Shown: positions 1-8,800 of the stretch, piece after piece | How positions within the stretch are numbered: position 1 is the stretch's first letter | Layout: each line of letters starts with the position of its first letter | Origin: CAXXOK01 sp964640955 | GTDB lineage: Bacteria; Bacillota; Clostridia; Christensenellales; Aristaeellaceae | Direction: 5' to 3' | Assembly (NCBI GenBank): GCA_964640955.1 | Contig: CAZXJI010000021.1 | Span: 1 to 59,478, forward strand | Length of the DNA stretch: 59,478 bases | The notes under the pieces: model-generated | Seen by the model: only the letters and a program-made list of their open reading frames with translations | Database searches by the model: none | What the model was told of the DNA's origin: nothing | Made by a program: the position numbers and the translations under genes

Positions 1-127
1 TGGTACCGCTTGAAAAGCGAACACAGTCGGTTCGCTTGGGAGGCGGAGGCTCTGCCCTGCCGCGCTGCGGGTACATGCGGAACGCAAAACATTGTATGAT
101 AACCGTTCCCGAATGTCAAGGCGAGGC

Positions 128-186
128 AAATCGGCCATTCATAATTAGGTGTAAATCGGCCATTCATAATTAGGCAAATCGGCCAT
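128..186. repeat. Short direct repeat, 22-bp unit, two full copies plus a partial third
   Basis: A 22-bp sequence beginning AAATCGGCCATTC and ending ATAATTAGG occurs at 128-149 and again at 153-174. A third partial copy (AAATCGGCCAT) lies at 176-186. The unit is much more AT-rich than the surrounding genes. It fills most of the gene-free left edge (1-213), where I see no other convincing feature. Phased short repeats of this kind occur at the ends of some insertion sequences (the IS21 family has multiple terminal repeats), but no transposase is visible, so that reading is only inference. Confidence 0.7.
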
Positions 187-213
187 CCACCGGCCGTGCA
201 GCCAGACCCCTGG

Positions 214-816
214 TTACACTTCGCGCTCCACGAAATGGTCCGGGTATGTATCCCAGTACTTCCGGTAGGGCTCGGCGCCCGGGTCGCGAAAATTCAGCTG
301 GTACAACCGGAAGGCGACGGGGATGTTTTTGGGCTGCCACTGCTCCCAATAGGTGTATTGGTAGATCATGCCCAGCTTTTTCATCACGGCGCCGCTGCGC
401 GGGTTGTTCACGTCGTGGGTGGCGGTAAGGTAAGGGTAACCGGCGTCACGTATTCTTTCGGCTACGGCCGTCGCCGCTTCGGTTGTAAGCCCGCGATGCC
501 AATAGTGCCGGTGCAGGGCGTAGCCAAAATCGCAGGAATCGTCGTCCGCGAGCCACACGTAGCCGATGGGCCGGGCGTCCCCCTGCAGGCACACCGCGTA
601 GCGGTAGGCGGAAGGCTTATGGTAATACAAAAGGAACCGGTCGTTCAAAAACGCCCGCGCTTCGTCCATGGTTTGCAGCGGAAACCACGGCAGGTAGCGG
701 TTGGTTTCCACGTCGCCCAGCCATTCCAGCACGGCCGCCGCATCGCTTTCGGCAAACTTGCGCAGGTGCAGCCGCGCCGTGCGCAGCTCGGGTGTGTTTT
801 CATTACGCATGGGCAT
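214..816 (-). CDS. GNAT family N-acetyltransferase (RimJ/RimL-like)
   Basis: A 200-residue protein with the layout of RimJ/RimL-type acetyltransferases, which move an acetyl group from acetyl-CoA to an amine. The N-terminus has the usual 'LRTARLHLRKF' strand. The acetyl-CoA loop is around residues 110-120 ('HRGLTTEAA', a relaxed form of R/Q-x-x-G-x-A), followed by 'VNNPRSGAVMKKLGM', the asparagine-rich motif B typical of the family. The substrate cannot be told from sequence. It lies 22 bp downstream of the HAD gene on the same strand, so the two probably share one transcript from the promoter near 1500. The protein is full length for the family and acts in the cytoplasm. Confidence 0.9.
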   Translation of the reverse strand: MPMRNENTPELRTARLHLRKFAESDAAAVLEWLGDVETNRYLPWFPLQTMDEARAFLNDRFLLYYHKPSAYRYAVCLQGDARPIGYVWLADDDSCDFGYALHRHYWHRGLTTEAATAVAERIRDAGYPYLTATHDVNNPRSGAVMKKLGMIYQYTYWEQWQPKNIPVAFRLYQLNFRDPGAEPYRKYWDTYPDHFVEREV

Positions 817-838
817 CCCTCACGGCCATCCGTCCGGC

Positions 839-1453
839 TTACTTCGCGCTCAGCAGCGTATCCAGCACGCCGCGCAGCGCCGGCACATCCCCGTCGAAAC
901 GGTAGGCGCTCCAGCCAAGGGCGCGGGCGGTGGCACAGTTGTCCGGGTTATCGTCGATAAACAGGCATTCGTCCGGCACAAGCCCGTAGCGCTCCGTGAG
1001 AAGGCGGTAGATGGCCGCGTCGGGTTTGATGATCTTTTCGTCCGCGGAGAAAAGCACGCCGCTGAAGCGCTCGATATGCGGGATGATCGCGCGGCGCCGG
1101 CTGACCAGCGTGCCCGCGTTGGACAGCAGGTACAGCCGGAAGCCTCCGGCAAGCAGCTCCGTCACCACCGCGCTCATGCCCGGAATCGGCGTGAGGATGT
1201 TTTCCGGCATGCCGTCCAAAAGGGCGTCGATCAGCGGCCGCAATGCCGGATCGGCCAAGCGCGCTTTCGCGTGCCGGCCCAACTCGTCCAACTCGATGTT
1301 GCCCTCGTCCACCCGTATCCACTCGGGGTGCGAAAACAGCGTGGCGTTCAGCGCCTGCGCCCCCGCCTCGTCCGGCGCAACGGCGCGACAGGCGACGAGG
1401 GGGTGGTAATCCATCAGCACCATGCCCATATCAAAAACCACGTTGCGGATCAT
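839..1453 (-). CDS. HAD-superfamily hydrolase, subfamily IA (YihX-like)
   Basis: A 204-residue haloacid-dehalogenase-type phosphatase. Motif I is 'VVFDMGMVLMD', so the position two after the nucleophilic Asp8 is Gly rather than Asp, as in the YihX-like glucose-1-phosphatase branch. Motif II is 'LLSNAG', the motif III lysine is in 'IKPDAAIY', and motif IV is 'LFIDDNPDN'. An alpha-helical cap between motifs I and II indicates subfamily IA. A phosphorylated small molecule, perhaps a sugar phosphate, is the likely substrate, but this is inference. It is the first gene of a two-gene unit with the downstream GNAT, and a GGAGG site stands a short distance before the ATG. Confidence 0.9.
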   Translation of the reverse strand: MIRNVVFDMGMVLMDYHPLVACRAVAPDEAGAQALNATLFSHPEWIRVDEGNIELDELGRHAKARLADPALRPLIDALLDGMPENILTPIPGMSAVVTELLAGGFRLYLLSNAGTLVSRRRAIIPHIERFSGVLFSADEKIIKPDAAIYRLLTERYGLVPDECLFIDDNPDNCATARALGWSAYRFDGDVPALRGVLDTLLSAK

Positions 1454-1493
1454 GGTCGGCCTCCTTCCCGCTCAAAGCCGGGAAATCCCAACC

Positions 1494-1522
1494 ATTCTAC
1501 CATACCGCACCCGCCGCGGCAA
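1494..1522 (-). promoter_or_regulatory. Sigma-A-type promoter for the HAD-GNAT unit
   Basis: On the minus strand, a -35 element TTGCCG (1517-1522) and a -10 element TAGAAT (1494-1499) are separated by exactly 17 bp, about 40 bp upstream of the HAD start codon. This is assigned by consensus only. Confidence 0.6.
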
Positions 1523-1551
1523 CCCGCGAACCGCATCAGGACGTTCACCCC

Positions 1552-1598
1552 AAACGAAACGCCGGCGAACGCGCCCCAATCGGGTACGTTCGCCGGCG
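1552..1598 (-). terminator. Rho-independent terminator of the AraC-type regulator gene
   Basis: A perfect 12-bp inverted repeat (1560-1571 with 1587-1598, arm CGCCGGCGAACG) lies just after the stop codon of the regulator. On the minus strand it is followed by the T-rich stretch GTTTCGTTT. Confidence 0.75.
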
Positions 1599-1617
1599 CC
1601 GGTTTCCCTGAGAAGGC

Positions 1618-2463
1618 TTACGCCTTCTTGCGCACGGGCAGCCAGATTTCGCTTTCGTAATCGGGCAGGGACATGTCGCCCTCGGTGTAGATTTCGATGT
1701 TCACGCCCTCCGCCAGGTCGTACTCGGTGTTGTTGGGCAGCCACTCGGTGAAGATCTGGCGGTTCACCTTCTGGATGGCCTCCGGTATCGGACCCACGGA
1801 GCGGAACTTGGCCCACGTATGCGCGGCGATCGTGCGCTTCTCGAAGGGCTCGGGCACGGGGGCGTCCGGCTCGCAGAAGGAGCCGATCATGTAGGTGAAC
1901 TCGGGGCTGTCGTCTTCGTCGAAGCATACGCCCAGCACGCCGTGCGCCTTTTCGCACAACCCCCGCTCGAAGAACTCGCCCCAGAACTTGGGGATCTCCG
2001 CAAAGGCTTTGTCGTAACGGAATTTGCGGGCATAGCCCAGCACGGTCAGCTCGCCGATGTCTTCCAGAATGTAATCCATAATGTTTCCTCCCGTCAGCTT
2101 GACTTGAATTTGAAGGGGATTCAGGTAACGCAGCTGCACGCGCGTGCGCTGCGCGGCCGAGGGCGTTACGCCGTGGAAGCGCCGGAACGCCTTCTGGAAG
2201 CTTTCGGGGGTCTCGTAACCGTACTTGAGCGCCACGTCGATCACCCTGCCGCCCGTCGCCTGCAGTTCCTGCCCGGCGGCCGAGAGCCTGCGCATGCGGA
2301 TGTAGTCCGCAAGCGACATGTCCGTAAGCAGGTAGAACAGCCTTTGCAGGTAGAAGGCGGAGTAGGCGCTCAGCCGTGCCAGCGTATCCACGGAGAGGCT
2401 CTCATCCGTCAGGTGTTCCTCCACGTAGCGCAGCGCCCGGTTCATACTCTGGATCCATTCCAT
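1618..2463 (-). CDS. AraC family transcriptional regulator with GyrI-like ligand-binding domain
   Basis: A 281-residue regulator. Residues about 1-110 are an AraC-type double helix-turn-helix ('LSVDTLARLSAYSAFYLQRLF' region, then 'VIDVALKYGYETPESFQKAF' and the 'HGVTPSAAQR' tail). The C-terminal ~155 residues match the GyrI-like/effector-binding fold, with the 'NIMDYILEDIGEL' entry and a 'WLPVRKKA' end. Proteins of this build (Rob, SoxS-like relatives, B. subtilis YdeE type) sense small hydrophobic molecules or drugs. It is monocistronic, with its own terminator. An inverted repeat GACAGG-N5-CCTGTC at 2502-2518 lies upstream and could be an autoregulatory operator, which is inference. Confidence 0.92.
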   Translation of the reverse strand: MEWIQSMNRALRYVEEHLTDESLSVDTLARLSAYSAFYLQRLFYLLTDMSLADYIRMRRLSAAGQELQATGGRVIDVALKYGYETPESFQKAFRRFHGVTPSAAQRTRVQLRYLNPLQIQVKLTGGNIMDYILEDIGELTVLGYARKFRYDKAFAEIPKFWGEFFERGLCEKAHGVLGVCFDEDDSPEFTYMIGSFCEPDAPVPEPFEKRTIAAHTWAKFRSVGPIPEAIQKVNRQIFTEWLPNNTEYDLAEGVNIEIYTEGDMSLPDYESEIWLPVRKKA

Positions 2464-2501
2464 GCTTCCCCGCTCCCTTCCCCGTCAGCATAGCGCACTC
2501 C

Positions 2502-2518
2502 GACAGGAAAAGCCTGTC
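2502..2518. promoter_or_regulatory. Inverted repeat upstream of the AraC-type gene (possible operator)
   Basis: GACAGG and CCTGTC are separated by 5 bp, about 40-55 bp upstream of the regulator start codon. Dyad symmetry and position suggest a regulator-binding site. It is not T-tract flanked, so it is not an obvious terminator. Confidence 0.4.
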
Positions 2519-2541
2519 ATATCTTGCACTCGTCTGTCCGA

Positions 2542-2589
2542 TAAAAAAGCGCGGGCGGCTGCGGCCCCGGCGGGTCGCGGTCGCCCGCG
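2542..2589 (-). terminator. Rho-independent terminator of galM
   Basis: An 8-bp stem (CGCGGGCG, 2550-2557, with 2582-2589) is followed on the minus strand by a run of six T (2543-2548). It lies immediately downstream of the galM stop codon. Confidence 0.8.
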
Positions 2590-2602
2590 TGAAAAGGCCT
2601 GC

Positions 2603-3661
2603 TCAGCGAACGGAGAAAACGTAGCTGGTCTTGGTATAGTACGTTTCCTGGGGACGCAGGACGAAGCTGGGGAAAAACGGCTGGTGGATGGCGTCGGGAT
2701 AGCGCTGCGTTTCCAGGCACAGGCCGCTGTACGCGTGGTAGCGTACGCCGCCCTTGCCCGTCTGGTGCAGACCCTGCCCGGTATACACCTGCACGGCGGG
2801 CAGGTCGGTGATCACGGTCATTTCCCGCCCGGTCTTGGGGGAATACAGAACGGCGATGCGCTTGGTCTGCCGGTCGCCTCCCGCGCAGTAGTTGAAGTCC
2901 ACGCCGCCGGCGGCTTTCATGTCGGGATTGCCGTCGGTCAGGGCCAGCACGTCGCCCACGCGGGTGGGTTTGGTGAACCCGTAAGGCACCTCCGCCGTCG
3001 GGATCAGCTTGCCGTTGGGGATCAGCCCCTCGCCCACGGCGGTCACGTAATCGGCGAACACCCGAAGCTCCAGGTCGCGCACGTCGGGCGCGTCGTGCCC
3101 GTCGAGGTTGAAGTAGGCGTGGTTGGTGAGGTTTACGATGGTGGTCTTGTCGGTTACGGCGCTGTACTCGATGCCCAGCGTGTTGTCGTCGCCGAAGGTG
3201 TAGCGGACCGTGACCGAAAGCTTGCCGGGGAAGCCCTGGTCGCCGTCGGGGCTGACGAGCGAGAGCGTCAGGGTGTCCGTGCCGTCGCCCTCGGCGGGCT
3301 CGGCCTTCCACATGCGGATAGCGAAGCCCTCGAAGCCGCCGTGCAGGCAGTTTACGCCGCCGTTGTTGGCACCCAGCGTGTAGGTTTTGCCTTCCAGGTC
3401 GAACTTCGCCCCGGAGATGCGGTTGCCCACGCGGCCGACGAGCGCGCCCATGCTGCCGCTGTCGGCGGTGTAGGCCGTGGCGTCGTCGTAGCCCAGGTTC
3501 ACGTCGTCCAGCGCGCCGTTGCGGTCGGGCACGACGATGCGGGTTACCACGCCGCCGAAATCGAGGATGGACACGTACGCGCCGCTGTGGTTGGTCAGCG
3601 TATACTCGGTAACGGGATACCCGTGCTGTTCCTTGCCGTATGGTTTTTTGGTGATGCTCAT
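2603..3661 (-). CDS. galM: Galactose mutarotase (aldose 1-epimerase)
   Basis: A 352-residue aldose 1-epimerase that interconverts the alpha and beta anomers of galactose and other hexoses. Family hallmarks are 'GRVGNRISGAKF', 'LHGGFEGF', the catalytic histidine in 'NLTNHAYFNLDGH' and the catalytic glutamate in 'LCLETQRYPDAIH'. The open frame runs further upstream, but the ATG at 3661 (MSITKKPYG) is preceded by an AGGGGG site at good spacing and matches the family N-terminus, so I set the start there. It is transcribed alone, from a strong promoter at 3746-3774 to the terminator at 2542-2589. No other galactose genes are nearby. Confidence 0.93.
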   Translation of the reverse strand: MSITKKPYGKEQHGYPVTEYTLTNHSGAYVSILDFGGVVTRIVVPDRNGALDDVNLGYDDATAYTADSGSMGALVGRVGNRISGAKFDLEGKTYTLGANNGGVNCLHGGFEGFAIRMWKAEPAEGDGTDTLTLSLVSPDGDQGFPGKLSVTVRYTFGDDNTLGIEYSAVTDKTTIVNLTNHAYFNLDGHDAPDVRDLELRVFADYVTAVGEGLIPNGKLIPTAEVPYGFTKPTRVGDVLALTDGNPDMKAAGGVDFNYCAGGDRQTKRIAVLYSPKTGREMTVITDLPAVQVYTGQGLHQTGKGGVRYHAYSGLCLETQRYPDAIHQPFFPSFVLRPQETYYTKTSYVFSVR

Positions 3662-3745
3662 GGCATGCGCCCCCTTCGATAATAGGCCGGCCGTTGAAAC
3701 GGGACAAAATAAACCGGCGGCCGAACCGCCTGATACGCTACGCAC

Positions 3746-3774
3746 AGTATAGCGCAACGCCGTGTGCGGGTCAA
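3746..3774 (-). promoter_or_regulatory. Sigma-A-type promoter of galM
   Basis: Minus-strand -35 TTGACC (3769-3774) and -10 TATACT (3746-3751) with a 17-bp spacer, about 85 bp upstream of the start codon. This is a close match to consensus. Confidence 0.8.
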
Positions 3775-3819
3775 GCCGGAAGCGAAGACGGGGGAAGCGT
3801 CCGGGCCTTCGCCTTCGCC

Positions 3820-3849
3820 TTGTGTGCCCGCCTGCGGTTGTGGTATACT
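3820..3849 (+). promoter_or_regulatory. Promoter of the lipase-like gene
   Basis: -10 TATACT (3844-3849) with a weak -35 TTGTGT (3820-3825) at 18 bp. It lies about 65 bp upstream of the start codon and is divergent from the galM promoter. Confidence 0.5.
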
Positions 3850-3915
3850 GGGCCGTCGATAAGGATTCATTCCGGCCTGATTCCCGCTGTTTTTTCATGA
3901 GAAAAGGAAGATGGT

Positions 3916-5565
3916 ATGCACGCGATGTCCCGTACCTTCCGCCGGCGTACGGCGGCGCGGCGCCCGGTGCTGAAGTCGGAGCGCGGCTGCCTGACGGGCG
4001 TTGCGCTTTCGGACGTGCGGCGGCTGTGCCTGCCGCCGGAGCGCGGCCCCTTCGGGTATTTCCGCCCCCCGCTTTCCCAAACGGCGCTGCGGCTGTCGCT
4101 GGAGCTTTCGTACATGACCTACACGCTCGACCTGGCGCCCTGGATGAACGCCGGGTGGACGGATATCTCCATCCAGGTGGACAACCGCCTGGAAAGCGGG
4201 GTGATCGTCGGCGAAAGCGAAAGCGCCAAAAGCGAGCGCATCCGCGTGCTGATCAACGCCTGGAAACTGACCCGGGCGCGCATGGCGCTCAAGGAACGCA
4301 ATCCCGTCGCCCAGCTGATGGGCGCCTTCCGCCAACGGGAGAGAAGCGACACCATTAAGGCCGTCACCATGCTGCACCCCGTCGGCGACGGTCGCTACGT
4401 GGTGGCGATCGGCTTTATGGGCACCGGTTCGCGCTTCTACGACTGGTTCAGCAACTTCCGTTTCACCACGGAGGACGGCTTTCACAAGGGGTTTTACCAG
4501 CTGACGGAATACTTCGAGCGCAGCGCCGGGCGCATCGCCTTTCCCGAGACGGCCGCGGCGCTTGGCCGAAAGCGCCTGACGCTTGCGGACGTGCTTGCCG
4601 AAATGCGCTCGCCGCGCAGCCGCTTTTCGCTGTGGATGGCGGGGCACAGCCAGGGCGCGGCGGTGATGCAGATCTTCTGCCACAAGCTGATGACCGGCTG
4701 GGGGGTGCTTTCGCGCAACGTGGTGGGGTACGGCTTCGCCTCGCCCACGACCCTCGCGGGGGCGCGCGGCCGCGCGCCCGGGGCCTATCCGCTGTTCCAC
4801 CTCCTCAATTCGGACGATCTGGTGCCCCGCGTGGGCGCGCTGATGCACCTGGGGCTGGGGTTGTACTATCAGACGGACGAACCCCTGCGCCGCGCGACCT
4901 ACGGCTGGGACGATTCACCCGCCGGGCGGGAGCTGCTTGCCTGCGCCGAAAAGCTGACCGTCCGCGTCACGGACACGCCCTCGATGCTCACGTCCCTGGC
5001 GGCGCTGGGCGAGGTGATCATCGAGGAAAAGACCGAGGAAAGCCTGAACGCCCTCATGGAAAAGCGCTGGAGCATCGCACCGCTGGACAAGGCTTTCAGC
5101 TACGCCGGGGGCAAGGCGAAGGGATCGCTGATGCGCATCGTGCGCTACACGAAGGTGGCTTACCACTCGCTGATGGGGCGGCGCATGAAGGAGGAGGCCG
5201 TGGCGGCCCTCAAGGAGGAAATGCGCCCCGTCGTCCGCTCCATGTCCATACGCAGGCTGATGGAAGCCCTGCGCGACCGCATGCATCCGCCGCACATGCT
5301 CTGCCGCGCCGACAACCGGCCGGGCGCGTACGGCTACATCGTTTTGCAGGGCTGCGCCCGGCTGCGGCCCTTCGTGTGGGAGGCGAACGCGGGCGAAACG
5401 CCCCGCCTTCGTTTCGCCGCGGGCTATGCGGCCTTCGCCGGCCGCGCCTCCGCGCCGCCGATCCGGCAGCCGTCGCGGCCTTCGCCCCGGTCGCGGGGCA
5501 TCGGCGCGCTGCGCGCGCGCCGGAGCGCGAGCAGGACGCGTGTCGGCGGCCGGCGCAGGTTGTAA
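3916..5565 (+). CDS. Class-3-lipase-like alpha/beta hydrolase
   Basis: A 549-residue protein. The centre contains 'WMAGHSQGAAVMQIF', a G-x-S-x-G nucleophile elbow with Ser245. This is followed by 'GYGFASPTT' and 'HLLNSDDLVPRVGALMHLG', which supply the Asp and a candidate His of a lipase triad, as in fungal-type class 3 lipases (Lipase_3 family). There is no signal peptide or membrane segment, so a cytoplasmic esterase or lipase role is likely; the substrate is unknown. The last ~120 residues are basic, end in an Arg-rich tail and do not resemble the lipase fold. The ATG at 3916 follows a GGAAG site. The gene appears monocistronic. Confidence 0.75.
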   Translation: MHAMSRTFRRRTAARRPVLKSERGCLTGVALSDVRRLCLPPERGPFGYFRPPLSQTALRLSLELSYMTYTLDLAPWMNAGWTDISIQVDNRLESGVIVGESESAKSERIRVLINAWKLTRARMALKERNPVAQLMGAFRQRERSDTIKAVTMLHPVGDGRYVVAIGFMGTGSRFYDWFSNFRFTTEDGFHKGFYQLTEYFERSAGRIAFPETAAALGRKRLTLADVLAEMRSPRSRFSLWMAGHSQGAAVMQIFCHKLMTGWGVLSRNVVGYGFASPTTLAGARGRAPGAYPLFHLLNSDDLVPRVGALMHLGLGLYYQTDEPLRRATYGWDDSPAGRELLACAEKLTVRVTDTPSMLTSLAALGEVIIEEKTEESLNALMEKRWSIAPLDKAFSYAGGKAKGSLMRIVRYTKVAYHSLMGRRMKEEAVAALKEEMRPVVRSMSIRRLMEALRDRMHPPHMLCRADNRPGAYGYIVLQGCARLRPFVWEANAGETPRLRFAAGYAAFAGRASAPPIRQPSRPSPRSRGIGALRARRSASRTRVGGRRRL

Positions 5566-5680
5566 ACTCTTCGTAAGCCTCCCGATGCTTCCCGGCGGGC
5601 CCGGCCCGACATTCCCTCCAAAGCGCGGGACGCAAGCGCTTCCGGGCTTTGCCCGCCTTGGCCGCCCGGGATTTGGGGGG

Positions 5681-5709
5681 TTGTTAAGAATGGCGATTCT
5701 TGGTATAAT
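5681..5709 (+). promoter_or_regulatory. Promoter of the 5.8-19.4 kb operon
   Basis: -35 TTGTTA (5681-5686) and a perfect -10 TATAAT (5704-5709) with a 17-bp spacer, about 90 bp before the TTG start of the first gene. The downstream genes follow with short gaps, so this is the likely main promoter for the plsX-smc-ftsY unit. Confidence 0.75.
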
Positions 5710-5801
5710 GGACAATAGTGTTATGAAGCGATTCGGCTTGGCCCGAACCATGCCGCGGGCGGATATTCAAGCACGAGACCAGGGACAAGGAGTGTACGAT
5801 T

Positions 5802-8800
5802 TTGAGCGATTATTTCGGGAAAAAACCCAATTCATCCGACAAACAGCCTTCGAACGCGAATCCCTGGCAGAAGGATCCGTTTACCACGTACGATGAGCCC
5901 GAGGCCATCGAATGGCCGCCGCCGGAATCCGCGCGGCCGGGCCGCCCTTTTGCACAGCCGAAGACTGCCGCGCCCCGCGGCGCCAGGCCAGATTTTACCG
6001 CCGCGCCCGCCGCCCCGCAGGAAACCCCGGCGTCCGCCGGGGAAAGCGACGACTTTGCGGCCGCCGGCGCAAGCGCCCCGACCCGCGTAGCGCCCGCCGC
6101 GTTCTCCCAGCCGAAAGCCGCCGCGGCCGACGAGCAGCCGGACGGAGCCGAACAGACGGAAACCGAGCAGACGCCCGCGGGCCGGCACCGCCGCGCGGGA
6201 CGCATGTCCCGCGCCGCCGCACCCGCCGTGTCCGCCGCAACGATCCTGCCCGGCGAAGGCCAGCCCGCTCCCGCTTTTGATCCCTTCGAGGCCGGCGACA
6301 GCGAAACCGCCGCGCCGGAAGAGCCGCAGCCTTCGCTCCGTGCGCAGGACGATCCGTTCGCCGCACGGCGCGCCGCCGTGCCCGGCCACCGCTACACCGG
6401 CGCGCGCACGGCCATGCCCGGCGGCGTGAGCCCCGAGCTTCGCAGGCCGCCTGCGGCCCCGGAGGTGGACGCCATCCCCCTGTCCGCACAGCCCGTGCCC
6501 CCGGAGTCCGAGCACGGCGCGGCCTATCCCGGCGGGGAAGGCGTCTGGCCGCCCCGTCGGAACGAGCCGGATCCCGAAGAGCTGATCCGACAATTGCAGC
6601 CCCGGTCGCCGCAGGGGAAGCGCCCCGCTTCCGCCGCCCGGCCCGCGGGCCTGCGCGAGCCGCGCCCGCGCGGCGAGGGCGGACCCTCCGCCAGCGCTCA
6701 GTTTGCCCCCCGCAGCCGCCCCTCCTTCGACTCCGGCGAACGCCCCGCGCAAAGCCGCGCCCGCTACGATGACGAAGCGGCCTACGACCAGGAGGGCGAA
6801 GGCCGTCGCGGAGGCGCGCTGGTGCCCGTGCTGGTGGTGCTTCTGGTTATCGGCGGCCTTTTGGCCGGCATCCTGCTGCCCGACTGGGAAAGCATGAACG
6901 GCGGTCTGGGCACCGCGATGGCGCAGATCAAGTCGACCGTCGTGGGCGCTTTCGACAGCGTAAAAGAACTAATCGTCCCGACCGAAGCCAAGGTGGACAG
7001 CTTCTCCATCAGCCCCGCGTCCGCCACCGCGCCGGTGGAGCTGGTGTTTACGGTGCAGGCGTCTTCCTCGGTGGAAACGCTTCGGATCGTCGACCAGAAC
7101 GGGACGGAAATCCTGCGCAAAACGCTTTCCGACGCGGCCACGCTGGGCGGGGAAGTGACGAAAAACAGCAACGGCAACATCTGGACGCTGCGTTACACGG
7201 CAGAGGCCGCGTACAGCGGCGCCTTTACGGCGCAGGCCATGCAGAAGGACGGCACTTTCGACGAGGGCCTGACGGCCAATGTCGTGATCGCCGCGCCTGT
7301 GGCGGCCCAGCCGCCCGTTACGGACTTCACGGCCGACACGCAGGAGGCCGAAGTGCCCGCGGAAGTCGGCTTTACGGTGGCGACCAGCCTGGACGTGACG
7401 GCCGTGCAGGTCGTCAACGATTACGGCGACGTGGTTGCCGAAGCCTACATCAACGACGCCGGCAACCAGGTGCTGGAAAGCGGGCAGACGCGTACCTGGA
7501 GCCTGAACGCGAATATGGAGGAAGCGTACAGCGGCAGCTTCTACGTGGCTTACGAAACGGAGGACGACCTGGTTTTTACCCAGAGCGTTTTCAGCGTGGA
7601 GATGTCCCTGTACGAAGCCGGAACCATGCCGGATGCGGACGGAGACGCGGCGGACGATCAGCCCGTCGTTGAGGACACGCCGGAGCCTACCGACGAACCG
7701 ACCGCGACGCCCACCGCGGTGCCTACCGCCACGCCGTCGCCCACGCCCGAGCCCACGGCCACGCCGTCGCCCACGCCCATCGTGACGCCGGAGCCCACGA
7801 CCCTGCCCATCCTCTCCGGCGAGGCGGACGACACGGCCCTGCCCTCGGCGATCAAGCTGACCGCCAAGGCCTACGAAGGCACGAAAAAACAGGATATTTA
7901 CACCCGCGACGACAAGATCGTGGTCAACGATCCGTTCCAGTATGCGGTTTGGGATCAGAGCGGGGTGCTCACCTTCCGCGGCGGCCCCTTCCGCCAGAAC
8001 GCCGCGTTCGGCACGGTGGAGATTGAAAACGAAACCCTGACCGAAATGTGGAAGGTGGCCATGGAAGGCAGCACCGGCACCAAGAGCGGGTCGCTCACCG
8101 GCGTGTGCTGGCCCGGGCAGGCGCTGATCGTCAAGTGGCCCACGCAGCTGCGCGCCATCCTGGGCATCAACGACGACTATAAGGAGAAGGTCGCCCTCAA
8201 GGAGGTCATGGTCGCCGGGCAGAACGGCTACCTCTACTTTATGGATCTGGTCACGGGCGAAGCGACGCGCGACCCGGTGGAGCTGGGCTATCCCGCAAAC
8301 GGAGTGCTCGCCCTGCAGACCAACGCTTCGCCCATGCTCGCCATCGGCCAACACGTGAGCGTCCTTTCCAAAAAAACCATCGACAACGGCCTGCACCTGT
8401 TTAACCTTCTGGACAACAAGGAGCTTACGCTGCTGGACGGCCGCGACAAGCTGATGCAGTCCAACTACAGCGGTTTCAACGGCGCCCCCCTGTTCGACAA
8501 GAACACCGGGGACATGATCGTGGGCGGGGAGAACGGCCTGCTCTACACCATGGAGACCAACGGCGACTTCGACCATATTCTGGGGACGCTTAAGATCAGC
8601 CCCTCGTACCAGCGCTATTCGTGGCTGGCCAGCGGGCAGAAAGCCAAATCCACCAACGTCGACGGTGCGGTGGCCATGTACGGCTCCTACGTCTACTTCG
8701 CCGATCAGACCGGTATCCTGCAGTGCGTGGACATCAACAGCCTGACGCCCCTTTGGGCGGTCGACACCGGCGACAACACCGACGCGACCATCGCCCTGGA

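Noticed and set aside
1..50. T-box-like TGGTACCGC followed by a hairpin at the window start
   Set aside because: It lacks the rest of the T-box, a T-tract terminator and any downstream plus-strand aminoacyl-tRNA or amino acid gene. The frame from base 1 to the TGA at 97-99 is also open, so it may be the end of a gene.
5566..5801. Small RNA or terminator in the gap before the propeller gene
   Set aside because: Only one weak AAGCGC/GCGCTT hairpin without a T-tract is visible; the promoter explains the rest.
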